Of a stretch of 64,000 bases of DNA, positions 16,801-24,974 are shown piece by piece. The stretch's first letter is position 1. Each line of letters opens with the position of its first letter. Source of the stretch: Flavimaribacter sp039888615. GTDB taxonomy: Bacteria; Pseudomonadota; Alphaproteobacteria; Rhizobiales; Rhizobiaceae. The notes below the pieces were generated by a model. That model saw nothing but the letters and a program-made list of their open reading frames with translations, made no database searches and was not told where the DNA came from. Made by a program: the position numbers and the translations under genes. The DNA lies in NCBI GenBank assembly GCA_039888615.1, contig JBDQQS010000003.1; one strand, written 5' to 3'.

Positions 16801-18444
16801 ATGTCGGCAAATCCCTTTGAAACCGATCTCGATCGCAACGCCGCCAATTATCAGCCGCTGACGCCGCTGGCGCATCTGGCGCGCGCGGCTTACGTCTATC
16901 CGGACCATACGGCGATCATCCACGGCGACATTCGCATGGATTACCGGACCTTCTACAGCCGATCCCGGCAGCTTGCCTCGAGCCTCGCCTCCCGCGGCAT
17001 TGGCAAGGGCGACACGGTTTCCGTTATGTTGTCAAACACGCCGGCGATGCTCGAAGCCCATCACGGCGTGCCGATGACCGGCGCGGTGCTGCATTCTTTC
17101 AATACGCGGCTCGACGCCGCCGTCATCGCATTCCAGCTTGACCACGCGGAGACGAAGATCCTGATCGTCGACCGGGAGTTTTCCGCCGTCATGGCCGAAG
17201 CGCTGGCGATCGCCGACGTCGATCCGCTCGTCATCGACTATGACGACCCTGAATTTGGCGTCGACACGCCGTTTTCGAAAGGCGACAGGATCGGGACAAA
17301 AGACTATGAGGCGTTTCTGACGGCCGGCGATCCGGACTATGCGTGGTCAGTGCCGGACGACGAATGGGATTCGATCTCGCTGAACTACACCTCCGGCACG
17401 ACGGGCAATCCGAAGGGCGTCGTCTATCACCACCGCGGCGCGTCGCTGATGGGCTACTCCAACGTGGTGGCCGCCGGAATGGGCCGCTTTCCGGTTTATC
17501 TGTGGACGCTGCCGATGTTCCACTGCAATGGCTGGTGCTTTCCCTGGACGCTGGGCGTTGTCGCGGGAACTCATGTCTGCCTGCGCTGGGTGCGCGCAAA
17601 GGCGATGTATGACGCGATCGCCGATCATGGCGTCACCCATCTGTGCGGGGCGCCGATCGTGATGTCGACGCTGCTCAATGCGCCGGAAGACGACAAGCGC
17701 GACTTCAACCAGACCGTTTCCTTCAACACGGCCGCCGCGCCGCCGCCCGAAAGGGTTCTCGAACAGATGGCGGACGCCGGGTTCGAGGTCGTCCACCTCT
17801 ATGGCCTCACGGAGACCTACGGCCCGGCCGTGGTCAATGAATGGCAAAGCGAGTGGGACAAGCTGGACAAGCCGGTTCGAACCGGGCTGAAGGCAAGACA
17901 GGGCGTGCGCTACAATGCGTTGGAAGATCTCGTCGTTCTCGACCCGGACACCATGGAGCCGGTTCCGGGTGACGGCGAGACCATCGGCGAAGTCATGTTC
18001 CGCGGCAATATCGTCATGAAGGGGTATTTGAAGAACCCGAAGGCGAGCGCCGAAGCCTTCGCGGGCGGCTGGTTTCATTCCGGCGATCTGGGCGTGATGC
18101 ATCCAGATGGCTACATCCAGCTCAAGGACCGGTCCAAGGACATCATCATTTCCGGAGGCGAAAACATCTCGTCAATCGAGGTCGAGGACGCCCTCTACAA
18201 GCACGCCGCCGTCCAGGCCGCCGCCGTGGTCGCCAAGCCGGATGACAAATGGGGTGAGACGCCCTGCGCGTTCATAGAGCTGAAACCCGGACAGACGGCA
18301 GACGCGGAGGAACTGATCGGCCACTGCCGCAGTTTGCTCGCGCATTTCAAATGCCCGCGCTACGTCGTTTTCCAGGAAATCCCGAAAACGTCGACCGGCA
18401 AGATTCAGAAATTCGTTCTGAGGGAAGCCGCAAAAGCCCTGTGA
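16801..18444 (+). CDS. Acyl-CoA synthetase, AMP-binding family
   Basis: A 547-residue adenylate-forming ligase that activates a carboxylic acid with ATP and CoA. The P-loop is LNYTSGTTGNPKGVVYHHRG near residue 196, the YGLTETYGP motif is near residue 337, and the C-terminal hinge and catalytic region runs DRSKDIIISGGENISSIEVE with the expected late lysine in STGKIQKF. This pattern is like medium-chain or 3-methylmercaptopropionyl-CoA ligases (DmdB-like), but the acid cannot be read from sequence. CGGAGG lies just before the ATG. Confidence 0.88.
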   Translation: MSANPFETDLDRNAANYQPLTPLAHLARAAYVYPDHTAIIHGDIRMDYRTFYSRSRQLASSLASRGIGKGDTVSVMLSNTPAMLEAHHGVPMTGAVLHSFNTRLDAAVIAFQLDHAETKILIVDREFSAVMAEALAIADVDPLVIDYDDPEFGVDTPFSKGDRIGTKDYEAFLTAGDPDYAWSVPDDEWDSISLNYTSGTTGNPKGVVYHHRGASLMGYSNVVAAGMGRFPVYLWTLPMFHCNGWCFPWTLGVVAGTHVCLRWVRAKAMYDAIADHGVTHLCGAPIVMSTLLNAPEDDKRDFNQTVSFNTAAAPPPERVLEQMADAGFEVVHLYGLTETYGPAVVNEWQSEWDKLDKPVRTGLKARQGVRYNALEDLVVLDPDTMEPVPGDGETIGEVMFRGNIVMKGYLKNPKASAEAFAGGWFHSGDLGVMHPDGYIQLKDRSKDIIISGGENISSIEVEDALYKHAAVQAAAVVAKPDDKWGETPCAFIELKPGQTADAEELIGHCRSLLAHFKCPRYVVFQEIPKTSTGKIQKFVLREAAKAL

Positions 18445-18519
18445 GACACGGCCGACGCGACGGCCGTGCTGGAAATGCCTGAAATGATTGGGATATCAGG
18501 CGCTTTGCGGCGAAAAACC

Positions 18520-18696
18520 CTAATGCGTTATCGAGCCGCGAATCCGCTCGATTTCGTCTTTCAACCGTAGTTTTCGTCGTTTTATGTCGGAAATCTCTGC
18601 ATCGTCAGCCGAGGGCTGATTGAGTGCTGAATGGAGTTCTTCTTCCAGAGCGAAGTGTTTTTTCTCAAGCGTCTCAAGACGAGCTTCGATAGCCAT
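18520..18696 (-). CDS. YdcH/DUF465 family small protein
   Basis: A 58-residue soluble helical protein. The N-terminal AIEARLETLEKKHFALEEELHSA is a long charged helix, and the C-terminal KRRKLRLKDEIERIR matches the DUF465 core KK.KL.LKDEI. The family is unassigned in function. The open frame runs 30 codons upstream, but the ATG at 18696 begins at the family start and has GGAAAGGAG ahead. A second DUF465 gene lies divergently at 18954, so two paralogues share one promoter region of about 250 bases. Confidence 0.8.
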   Translation of the reverse strand: MAIEARLETLEKKHFALEEELHSALNQPSADDAEISDIKRRKLRLKDEIERIRGSITH

Positions 18697-18953
18697 TGAA
18701 CGACTCCTTTCCAGTAACGTTTCCCCGCAACCGCAATTGCGGGATTTAGGGGCAGGCTCCATCACCAGCCACGCACATTGTGCCACTAAAATGTGGAGAT
18801 TGTCGAAGCCTTATTTCAAGACCGTGGATAACTTTCTTTTTTGAATATTTTGCGTTCGCGAACAAAATGGTACAGCACTTCTGCGTTATCGGAGCCGGGA
18901 ATCAGACAGGCGCGAATTGTCCGAAACGGCAGTGAAATCTCGGGGTAGTTGAC

Positions 18954-19157
18954 ATGGCGGATCAGGAACAGGCGGAATTGCGGCTCAGGGCTGCAAAGCT
19001 GCGTCAGGAACACGAGGATTTCGACGCCGCCATCACCGCCATGCTCGCCTATGGCTGCAACGCCCTGCGCATTCAGCGCATGAAAAAGAAAAAACTGGCG
19101 CTGAAGGACCTCATTTCCGAGATCGAGGACCAGATCCTGCCGGACATCATCGCCTGA
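18954..19157 (+). CDS. YdcH/DUF465 family small protein, second copy
   Basis: A 67-residue basic-acidic helical protein. The C-terminal RMKKKKLALKDLISEIEDQI corresponds to the DUF465 core, preceded by a helix with ALRIQ. It is divergent from the other DUF465 gene and 42 bases ahead of purE in the same direction; this synteny (DUF465 before purEK) looks conserved in the group but is not proven here. Function unknown. Confidence 0.8.
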   Translation: MADQEQAELRLRAAKLRQEHEDFDAAITAMLAYGCNALRIQRMKKKKLALKDLISEIEDQILPDIIA

Positions 19158-19199
19158 CGGCGCGGCCTCGCCACAAAGACCCAAGGAGTTCTCCGGATC

Positions 19200-19697
19200 A
19201 TGTCAGACACGCCCGCACCCGTCGCCATCATCATGGGCAGCCAGTCGGACTGGTCGACCATGCGCCACGCGGCGGAGACGCTCGATGAACTGGGCGTCGC
19301 CCATGAAGCGCTGATCATTTCCGCGCACCGCACCACGCAGCGTCTCTACGACTTTGCGACAGGCGCGAGAAAGGCCGGATTCAAGGTCATTATCGCCGGC
19401 GCCGGCGGCGCGGCGCATCTTCCGGGCATGACGGCCGCGATGACGACGCTGCCAGTCTTCGGCGTCCCGGTCGAATCCAAGGCTTTGTCGGGTCAGGACA
19501 GTCTTCTGTCGATTGTCCAGATGCCCGGCGGCATCCCGGTTGGAACGCTGGCGATCGGCCGAGCCGGCGCAATCAACGCCGCGCTGCTTGCGGCCGCCGT
19601 GCTCGCCCTGTCGGACGAGGCGCTGGCCACCCGTCTGGACACGTGGAGAGAGGAACTGACCGCCTCGATTCCCCTGCGGCCAGTGGATTCGGAGTAG
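19200..19697 (+). CDS. purE: N5-carboxyaminoimidazole ribonucleotide mutase
   Basis: A 165-residue enzyme of purine synthesis that converts N5-CAIR to CAIR. The class I PurE signature is at the N-terminus, IIMGSQSDWSTMRHAAETL, followed by SAHRT with the catalytic histidine, and GAGGAAHLPGM. Length is normal. AAGGAG lies eleven bases before the ATG. purK starts with GTG two bases after the purE stop, so the two form a translationally linked operon; the product of PurK is the substrate of PurE. Confidence 0.97.
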   Translation: MSDTPAPVAIIMGSQSDWSTMRHAAETLDELGVAHEALIISAHRTTQRLYDFATGARKAGFKVIIAGAGGAAHLPGMTAAMTTLPVFGVPVESKALSGQDSLLSIVQMPGGIPVGTLAIGRAGAINAALLAAAVLALSDEALATRLDTWREELTASIPLRPVDSE

Positions 19698-19698
19698 C

Positions 19699-20781
19699 GT
19701 GGTGACATATCCCGACACCGCATTGCCGCCCGGCGCCGCCATCGGCGTTATCGGCGGCGGCCAGCTCGGCCGCATGCTTGCAATTGCGGCCGCAAAACTC
19801 GGATACCGGACCTGCATCCTCGAGCCGCAGGAAGACTGCCCCGCCGCGCAAGTCGCCAATATGCAGATCGTCGCGCCATACGACGACGAAGCCGCGCTGG
19901 AACGCCTGAGCGCGGCGTGCGACGTGGTGACCTATGAGTTCGAGAACGTCCCGGTCGGCGCCGCCCACACGCTCGCCGGAAGGCTCGGCGTCTATCCGCC
20001 GCCGCGGGCCCTGGAGATCGCGCAGGACCGCCTTGTCGAGAAGACCTTCCTGAACGAATGCGGCATTGACACCGCGCATTTCATCGCCGTCGACAGCCAG
20101 GCCGAGCTGGACTCGGCGCTCCGGCAGACTGACGGGCTCGGCGTCTTGAAGACGCGCCGGCTCGGCTATGACGGCAAGGGACAGATCGTCTTCAAGGGCG
20201 TCGACGGAGAGCATCCGGACGCCTTTCGCAAGCTGGGCTCGACGCCGCTGATCCTGGAAAGCTTCGTCGCTTTCGACCGGGAAATCTCGATCGTCGCCGC
20301 GCGCGGCGCCGACGGCTCCACCGCCATGTACGATCCGGCCGAAAACCGCCACGAGGGCGGCATTTTGAGACAGTCCACGGCGCCGGCCCCGATCTCGCCG
20401 GAAACGGCGGAGGCGGCGCGTGAAGCCGCGGCCCGGATTCTCGACAGCCTGGACTATGTCGGCGTCATCGGCGTCGAATTCTTCGTCCTTCCCGACGGGC
20501 GCCTGCTCGCCAACGAGATTGCGCCGCGGGTGCACAATTCCGGTCACTGGACGGAAGCCGCCTGCGCCGTTTCCCAGTTCGAGCAGCATATTCGCGCCGT
20601 GTGCGGACTGCCGCTTGGCGATTGCGCCCGGCACTCCGACTGCGTCATGGAAAATCTGATCGGCGACGATGTCGAACGCAGTTTTGGCATACTCGAACAG
20701 GCTGGGGCGGCGCTCCATCTCTATGGAAAGAAGGATGCCCGCCCCGGACGCAAGATGGGTCACGTCACCTGGTTGAAGTGA
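19699..20781 (+). CDS. purK: N5-carboxyaminoimidazole ribonucleotide synthase
   Basis: A 360-residue ATP-grasp enzyme that carboxylates AIR with bicarbonate to N5-CAIR. IGVIGGGQLGRMLAIAAAKLG near the N-terminus is the PurK signature; RRLGYDGKGQ and LANEIAPRVHNSGHWTEAA mark the ATP-grasp core and metal site. The start is GTG at 19699, directly after the purE stop, with GGAG inside the purE end; a second GTG follows at 19702. The gene ends with a tail-to-tail gap of six bases to the SDR gene. Confidence 0.95.
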   Translation: MVTYPDTALPPGAAIGVIGGGQLGRMLAIAAAKLGYRTCILEPQEDCPAAQVANMQIVAPYDDEAALERLSAACDVVTYEFENVPVGAAHTLAGRLGVYPPPRALEIAQDRLVEKTFLNECGIDTAHFIAVDSQAELDSALRQTDGLGVLKTRRLGYDGKGQIVFKGVDGEHPDAFRKLGSTPLILESFVAFDREISIVAARGADGSTAMYDPAENRHEGGILRQSTAPAPISPETAEAAREAAARILDSLDYVGVIGVEFFVLPDGRLLANEIAPRVHNSGHWTEAACAVSQFEQHIRAVCGLPLGDCARHSDCVMENLIGDDVERSFGILEQAGAALHLYGKKDARPGRKMGHVTWLK

Positions 20782-20787
20782 TCAGCG

Positions 20788-21549
20788 TCAGACCTTGTTG
20801 ATCGAATTGCCTCCGTCGACGACCATGGCCGATCCGGTCATGAAGCTCGATCGGTCGGAGGCAAGGAAGAGCGCGGCTTCGGCGATTTCGCGCGCGTCCG
20901 CGATCCGCTTCAGCGCATGAATGCTGTTGAGGAAGGCCAGGCGCTCCGGCTCTTCGTCGATATTGCCCGCCATTTCCGTCCGCGTGCCGCCCGGAAGCAG
21001 GGCGTTTGCGCGAACGCCTTGTGCGCCATGTTCCGTCGCCAAAACCTGCACGAGCCCGATGAGGCCCGCCTTGCTGGCCGCGTAGGCGCCCATGCCCGGG
21101 AACGCCGCCGAATAGCCGACGAAACTGGACGTGAAGATGAGTGATCCGCCGCCGGACTTCAGCATCGCCGGAATCTGGTGTTTGGCCGCGTGGAAGGCGC
21201 TGGTGAGGTTCGTCGCAAGCGTCCGGCTCCAGTTTTCTTCCGTCATATCGGGAACGGCGACGGCCTCGCCCATCATCCCGGCGTTGTTGAAGCCGCAATC
21301 AAGGCGACCGAAGCGATCAAGCGCGGTTGCGACCAGTTCCTCCGCATAGCCGGCGTCGCACACATCACCCGCCACGGCGACCGCCTGGCCGCCCTTGCCG
21401 ACGATTTCGTCGGCGACCCGTTCCAGCGTCTCGCGGCGACGCGCGCCGAGCACGAGCTTCGCCCCCTCTTCGGCGAACAGCCGCGCAGCCGCCTCTCCTA
21501 TGCCGCTGCTCGCACCTGTGACGATGACGACCTTATTGTGTAATTGCAT
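20788..21549 (-). CDS. Short-chain dehydrogenase/reductase
   Basis: A 253-residue NAD(P)-dependent oxidoreductase. VIVTGASSGIGEAAARLF is the cofactor-binding TGxxxGIG motif, NNAG follows near residue 89, and the catalytic triad is represented by the serine in SSFVG and Y-A-A-S-K (YAASKAG). C-terminal FMTGSAMVVDGG is typical. The substrate is unknown. The open frame extends 70 codons further upstream, but AAGGAG lies before the ATG at 21549 and the family starts here. The cytochrome P450 gene is just upstream on the same strand (82-base gap), which could mean a joint oxidation pathway. Confidence 0.88.
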   Translation of the reverse strand: MQLHNKVVIVTGASSGIGEAAARLFAEEGAKLVLGARRRETLERVADEIVGKGGQAVAVAGDVCDAGYAEELVATALDRFGRLDCGFNNAGMMGEAVAVPDMTEENWSRTLATNLTSAFHAAKHQIPAMLKSGGGSLIFTSSFVGYSAAFPGMGAYAASKAGLIGLVQVLATEHGAQGVRANALLPGGTRTEMAGNIDEEPERLAFLNSIHALKRIADAREIAEAALFLASDRSSFMTGSAMVVDGGNSINKV

Positions 21550-21631
21550 GAGATGATCTCCTTTGATTTTTCGATGGAGATCTCCTGCATTAGGGCGGGG
21601 AATGCCGATATCCGCTTCTTGCGAAGGAATT

Positions 21632-22798
21632 CTAATCCCACACACAGGGGACGGAAAGCGGTCCGCGGAACGCCCAGCCCCCGAAGCGCACATCCCCGCC
21701 CTCGGCAAGCCGAAGGCCCGGCAGGCTGTCGAAAAGCTTCGGCAGGGCGACCTCCGCAATCAGACAGCGCGAGGCCCAGGCTCCGGCGCAGAAATGCGGG
21801 CCAGCGCCGAAAGAAAGCGACTTGGCCGTGTTGCGCGTCACGTCGAACCGGTCCGGATCGTCGAATATGCGTTCATCCCTGTTGCCCGAGCCGAACATCA
21901 GAAACACCCGGTCCTCCGGCTCGAAGACGACGCCGTCCAGCTCGTAGCGTTGCGCCACCCGCCGCGGAGACATGCCGATGGGCGATATCCAGCGGGCGTA
22001 TTCTTCGAAGGCCTGCAGCCAGGTCGCCTCGCCCGACCGGATCCGCGCCAGGTCCCGTTCATGGGTGAGCAAGGCCCAGGCGACGCCCGCAATGGCGTCC
22101 CTCGGCTCGTTCTGTCCGCCGGAAATGGCAAGCTTGATATTCGCCCTGACCTGTGATTCCGGGAGGCCGGCCTGCAACTGGACCGACAGCAGGGAATGAT
22201 CGGGATTGGCGGCTGCTTCCTCCATCCGCTCATCGATATGGTCGTCGATGGAGCGGGTGCAATCGTGACAGTTCGCCTCGATCGCCGGGTCGCCGCCATA
22301 GTTGGCGCAGCCGTCGATCATCCCCTGGCTCACCCGGTTCATTTCCGCGAAATGCATGTTGGTGAGACCGGTGATCGCCTTCAGCGCTTCGGCCGAAACC
22401 GGCATGGCGAACGCCTCCACAAGATCGCATCGCCGCTCTGGCTTCATTTCCTCGAGAATACGGTCAGTCGCCGCCTCGAACGCCGCCTTCCACACGGTTG
22501 CTACGGTTTTCGGCGAGACGGACGGAAAGATCGCCCGGCGCTCCGCCATGTGCGCATCGCCGTCCTTGCGCATCATGTTTTCGCCCATCAGCCGCGACAT
22601 CAGGCCGTCGGGCTGAACGGAAGAAAAGACGTCGATCTTCTTCTCGTTGACGAAAATGTCGTCGCGCCGCGTGATCAGCGTCGCCCCGAGTTGCTCCACA
22701 TAGGCGACCGGCTTTTCCCGGCGCATGACCTTCATATCCGGATAGGGGTCAGTCCAGAAGGAACCCGGATCGATATCATAGTGTGGTGCATTCGACAT
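21632..22798 (-). CDS. Cytochrome P450
   Basis: A 388-residue soluble haem monooxygenase. The haem-ligand loop is FGAGPHFCAGAWAS with Cys337 as thiolate ligand; the K-helix ExxR pair is Glu266-Arg269. The I-helix reads AISGGQNEPRD (residues 225-234) instead of the usual AGxDT, so the acid-alcohol pair that handles protons is replaced by Asn-Glu. The ATG at 22798 has GGGGAGG ahead; an upstream in-frame start is rejected. No ferredoxin or reductase gene is adjacent. An SDR gene follows. Confidence 0.88.
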   Translation of the reverse strand: MSNAPHYDIDPGSFWTDPYPDMKVMRREKPVAYVEQLGATLITRRDDIFVNEKKIDVFSSVQPDGLMSRLMGENMMRKDGDAHMAERRAIFPSVSPKTVATVWKAAFEAATDRILEEMKPERRCDLVEAFAMPVSAEALKAITGLTNMHFAEMNRVSQGMIDGCANYGGDPAIEANCHDCTRSIDDHIDERMEEAAANPDHSLLSVQLQAGLPESQVRANIKLAISGGQNEPRDAIAGVAWALLTHERDLARIRSGEATWLQAFEEYARWISPIGMSPRRVAQRYELDGVVFEPEDRVFLMFGSGNRDERIFDDPDRFDVTRNTAKSLSFGAGPHFCAGAWASRCLIAEVALPKLFDSLPGLRLAEGGDVRFGGWAFRGPLSVPCVWD

Positions 22799-23017
22799 GG
22801 AACAACCTCCCCAAACGCTCAAGCGACGCAAAACTGCGCCATCTATGCGTTCCGGGCCTCCGGGACGCAAGTCTGCGTGAGCGCGCGGTTGACAGAACGG
22901 AAGCTTGGCGCTAAACGCTGCCCAACACTTCGAGCGCGTCGCAAGGCGCGCTTTTGATTGTTTATAGGCCAGACGACCGTATTACCGGTTTCGGCCAATG
23001 ACCATGGATCCGGAACA

Positions 23018-23143
23018 ATGAAAATCAAGAACTCTCTCAAGTCGTTGAAGGCGCGGCACCGTGAAAACCGCCTGGTTCGTCGCAAGGGCCGCGTTTACGT
23101 CATCAACAAGCAGAATCCGCGTTTCAAGGCGCGCCAGGGCTAA
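23018..23143 (+). CDS. rpmJ: 50S ribosomal protein L36, zinc-independent (YkgO-type)
   Basis: A 41-residue, very basic ribosomal protein: MKIKNSLKSLKARHRENRLV followed by RRKGRVYVINKQNPRFKARQ. The length and lack of the C-x2-C...H zinc ribbon identify the type B, zinc-free L36 found as the sole copy in many alphaproteobacteria. The open frame runs 20 codons upstream, but the family starts at the ATG at 23018. The upstream region 22799-23017 has no other gene. Confidence 0.95.
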   Translation: MKIKNSLKSLKARHRENRLVRRKGRVYVINKQNPRFKARQG

Positions 23144-23180
23144 TACCGGGCGATCGGTTGACGATCACCAAAATTTGGCT

Positions 23181-23208
23181 TTGACCTTTTGCGCATGCGG
23201 CATAGATT
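23181..23208 (+). promoter_or_regulatory. Candidate promoter for a leaderless TPR gene
   Basis: TTGACC (23181-23186) is followed after 16 bases by TAGATT (23203-23208). The expected transcription start falls on or next to the ATG at 23216, which itself has no Shine-Dalgarno sequence. Confidence 0.45.
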
Positions 23209-23215
23209 TATCCGC

Positions 23216-23872
23216 ATGCCATTTACGCGTTTGCCGATCACTCTCTCTTTTCTGACAGCGTTTGTCTCGCTCGCCGGATTTGCGGCGTCTGACGCCCTTG
23301 CCCAGAGCAATGACCTTCAGAGGCAAAAACAGTCGACCGAAGAACCGGCGATCAGCCCGGAGGAACTTCCTCCGGCAATAGGCCGCACGAAGGCGGATCG
23401 CCTCGATTCCTATTTCGCAGATCTGAAACGCGAAAGCGACCCTGCGGCGGCCAGGCGAATCGCCGACCGCATATGGGCGGCCTGGCGCGATTCCGGCAGC
23501 GCGACCGCCGATCAGCTCATGGAATGGGCCGACGACGCGATCGAGGATCAGCGCCTGTTCACGGCCCTCGACCTGCTTGACCAGGTCACCGTCCTGATGC
23601 CGGATTACGCGGAAGGCTGGAACCGGCGCGCGACGCTGCACTACCTCATGAGCAATCACGCGAAATCGATGTCCGACATCAACCGGGTGCTGGAACTCGA
23701 ACCGCGCCACTTCGGCGCGCTGATGGGCATGGGCGCGATCCTGCAGACAGCGGGCCACGACGAAGCCGCGCTGCACGCCTACATGAAGGTGCTTGAAGTC
23801 TACCCGGCGATGCGGAATGCTCAGGAAAAGGTCGGCGATATTTCCGACGAGCTGACCGGCGAAGAAACCTGA
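23216..23872 (+). CDS. Periplasmic TPR-repeat protein
   Basis: A 218-residue protein with a cleavable signal peptide (hydrophobic PITLSFLTAFVSLAGFAAS, cleavage near DALAQ) and tetratricopeptide motifs in the second half, for example YAEGWNRRATLHYLMSNHAKSMSDINRVLELEPRHFGALMGMGAIL. TPR domains bind partner proteins; the partner is unknown. Alternative starts are the ATG at 23195 and TTG at 23189, seven and nine codons upstream. 23216 is preferred because a promoter-like pair of boxes ends eight bases before it, suggesting a leaderless message. Confidence 0.78.
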   Translation: MPFTRLPITLSFLTAFVSLAGFAASDALAQSNDLQRQKQSTEEPAISPEELPPAIGRTKADRLDSYFADLKRESDPAAARRIADRIWAAWRDSGSATADQLMEWADDAIEDQRLFTALDLLDQVTVLMPDYAEGWNRRATLHYLMSNHAKSMSDINRVLELEPRHFGALMGMGAILQTAGHDEAALHAYMKVLEVYPAMRNAQEKVGDISDELTGEET

Positions 23873-23906
23873 ACACGATCTATCAATGCCGCGACTGTAA
23901 TATCCA

Positions 23907-24974
23907 ATGGCGCTGTTCTGGACATCCATTCTAGTCATATCAGGTCTCTACGGCTTTACCCTGATCCTCACGCGCAGCGTTGAACGTCGCTTTCCGGCGC
24001 ACGGCGATCTGACGGATGTGGGCGGCTATCGCTTGCACGCTTTGCATATCGAGCGGCCGGAGAGCGCCGATCTGCCGGCGATCGTGTTCATCCACGGCGC
24101 GAGCGGCAATCTGCGCGATCAGTCTGGCGCTTTCCTTTCCGCCATGGAGGGCCGGGCCGAGATGCTGTTCGTCGACCGCCCCGGCCATGGCTGGTCGGAG
24201 CGCGGCGGATCGCGCAACGCCTATCCGGACGCGCAGGCGCGGGCGATCGCCAGCCTGATGGATCGAAAGGGCATCGAGGACGCCATCGTCGTCGGCCATT
24301 CCTTCGGCGGCGTCATCGCGGCCGCCATGGCCCTTGAAAGACCGGAACGGGTGCGCGGTCTACTGCTGCTTGCCTCGCCCACTCATCCCTGGCAGGGCGG
24401 CGTCGATTTCTACTACCGACTCGTCACCATACCGGTGATCGGCCGGCTCTTTTGCGAGTTGCTCGTCATGCCGCTCGGCCTCGTATTGGCCGGACCCGCC
24501 GTCAAGCGCGTCTTCGCCCCGGACCTGTGCGCGGACGATTATGAGGAAAAGACGGCGATCCCACTGGTGCTCAGACCGCGCCAGTTCCTGGCGAACGCCC
24601 GTGACGTCGTCGAACTGTTCGACCATATCGTCGTCACCGCGCCGAAATACCGCGCGATAAAGGCGCCCGCAGTGATCCTGTCCGGGCTAGAGGACACGGT
24701 CGTCTCGCCGCTGCAGCACTCGGTCGCGCTCGCCGAGGAAATGGACAATGCGGAACTCGTGTTGCTGGAAGGCGTAGGCCACAAACCGGACTATGTCGCA
24801 ACGGGGCTGTGCACGGCTGCGCTCGAAAAACTGTCCGGCGCGCCGGTCGACCTGGAAGCGCTCAAACACGCCTTTGAACGTCACCGCGCTACGACCATGC
24901 AGGGCAAGGCCGCGGACAATGCAACGGACCAGACTTCGACTCAGATGCCGGACATGCCGTCGGAACCGATATAG
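23907..24974 (+). CDS. Alpha/beta-fold hydrolase
   Basis: A 355-residue protein with one N-terminal hydrophobic segment (about residues 1-20) that anchors or exports it. The hydrolase domain has the oxyanion motif FIHGASGN, the nucleophile elbow VGHSFGG (Ser near residue 135), an aspartate in GLEDTV and a histidine in GVGHKPDY. Reaction and substrate are not deducible. A C-terminal tail of low complexity (NATDQTSTQM) ends inside the 3' end of pyk on the other strand, overlapping it by 34 bases. Confidence 0.83.
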   Translation: MALFWTSILVISGLYGFTLILTRSVERRFPAHGDLTDVGGYRLHALHIERPESADLPAIVFIHGASGNLRDQSGAFLSAMEGRAEMLFVDRPGHGWSERGGSRNAYPDAQARAIASLMDRKGIEDAIVVGHSFGGVIAAAMALERPERVRGLLLLASPTHPWQGGVDFYYRLVTIPVIGRLFCELLVMPLGLVLAGPAVKRVFAPDLCADDYEEKTAIPLVLRPRQFLANARDVVELFDHIVVTAPKYRAIKAPAVILSGLEDTVVSPLQHSVALAEEMDNAELVLLEGVGHKPDYVATGLCTAALEKLSGAPVDLEALKHAFERHRATTMQGKAADNATDQTSTQMPDMPSEPI

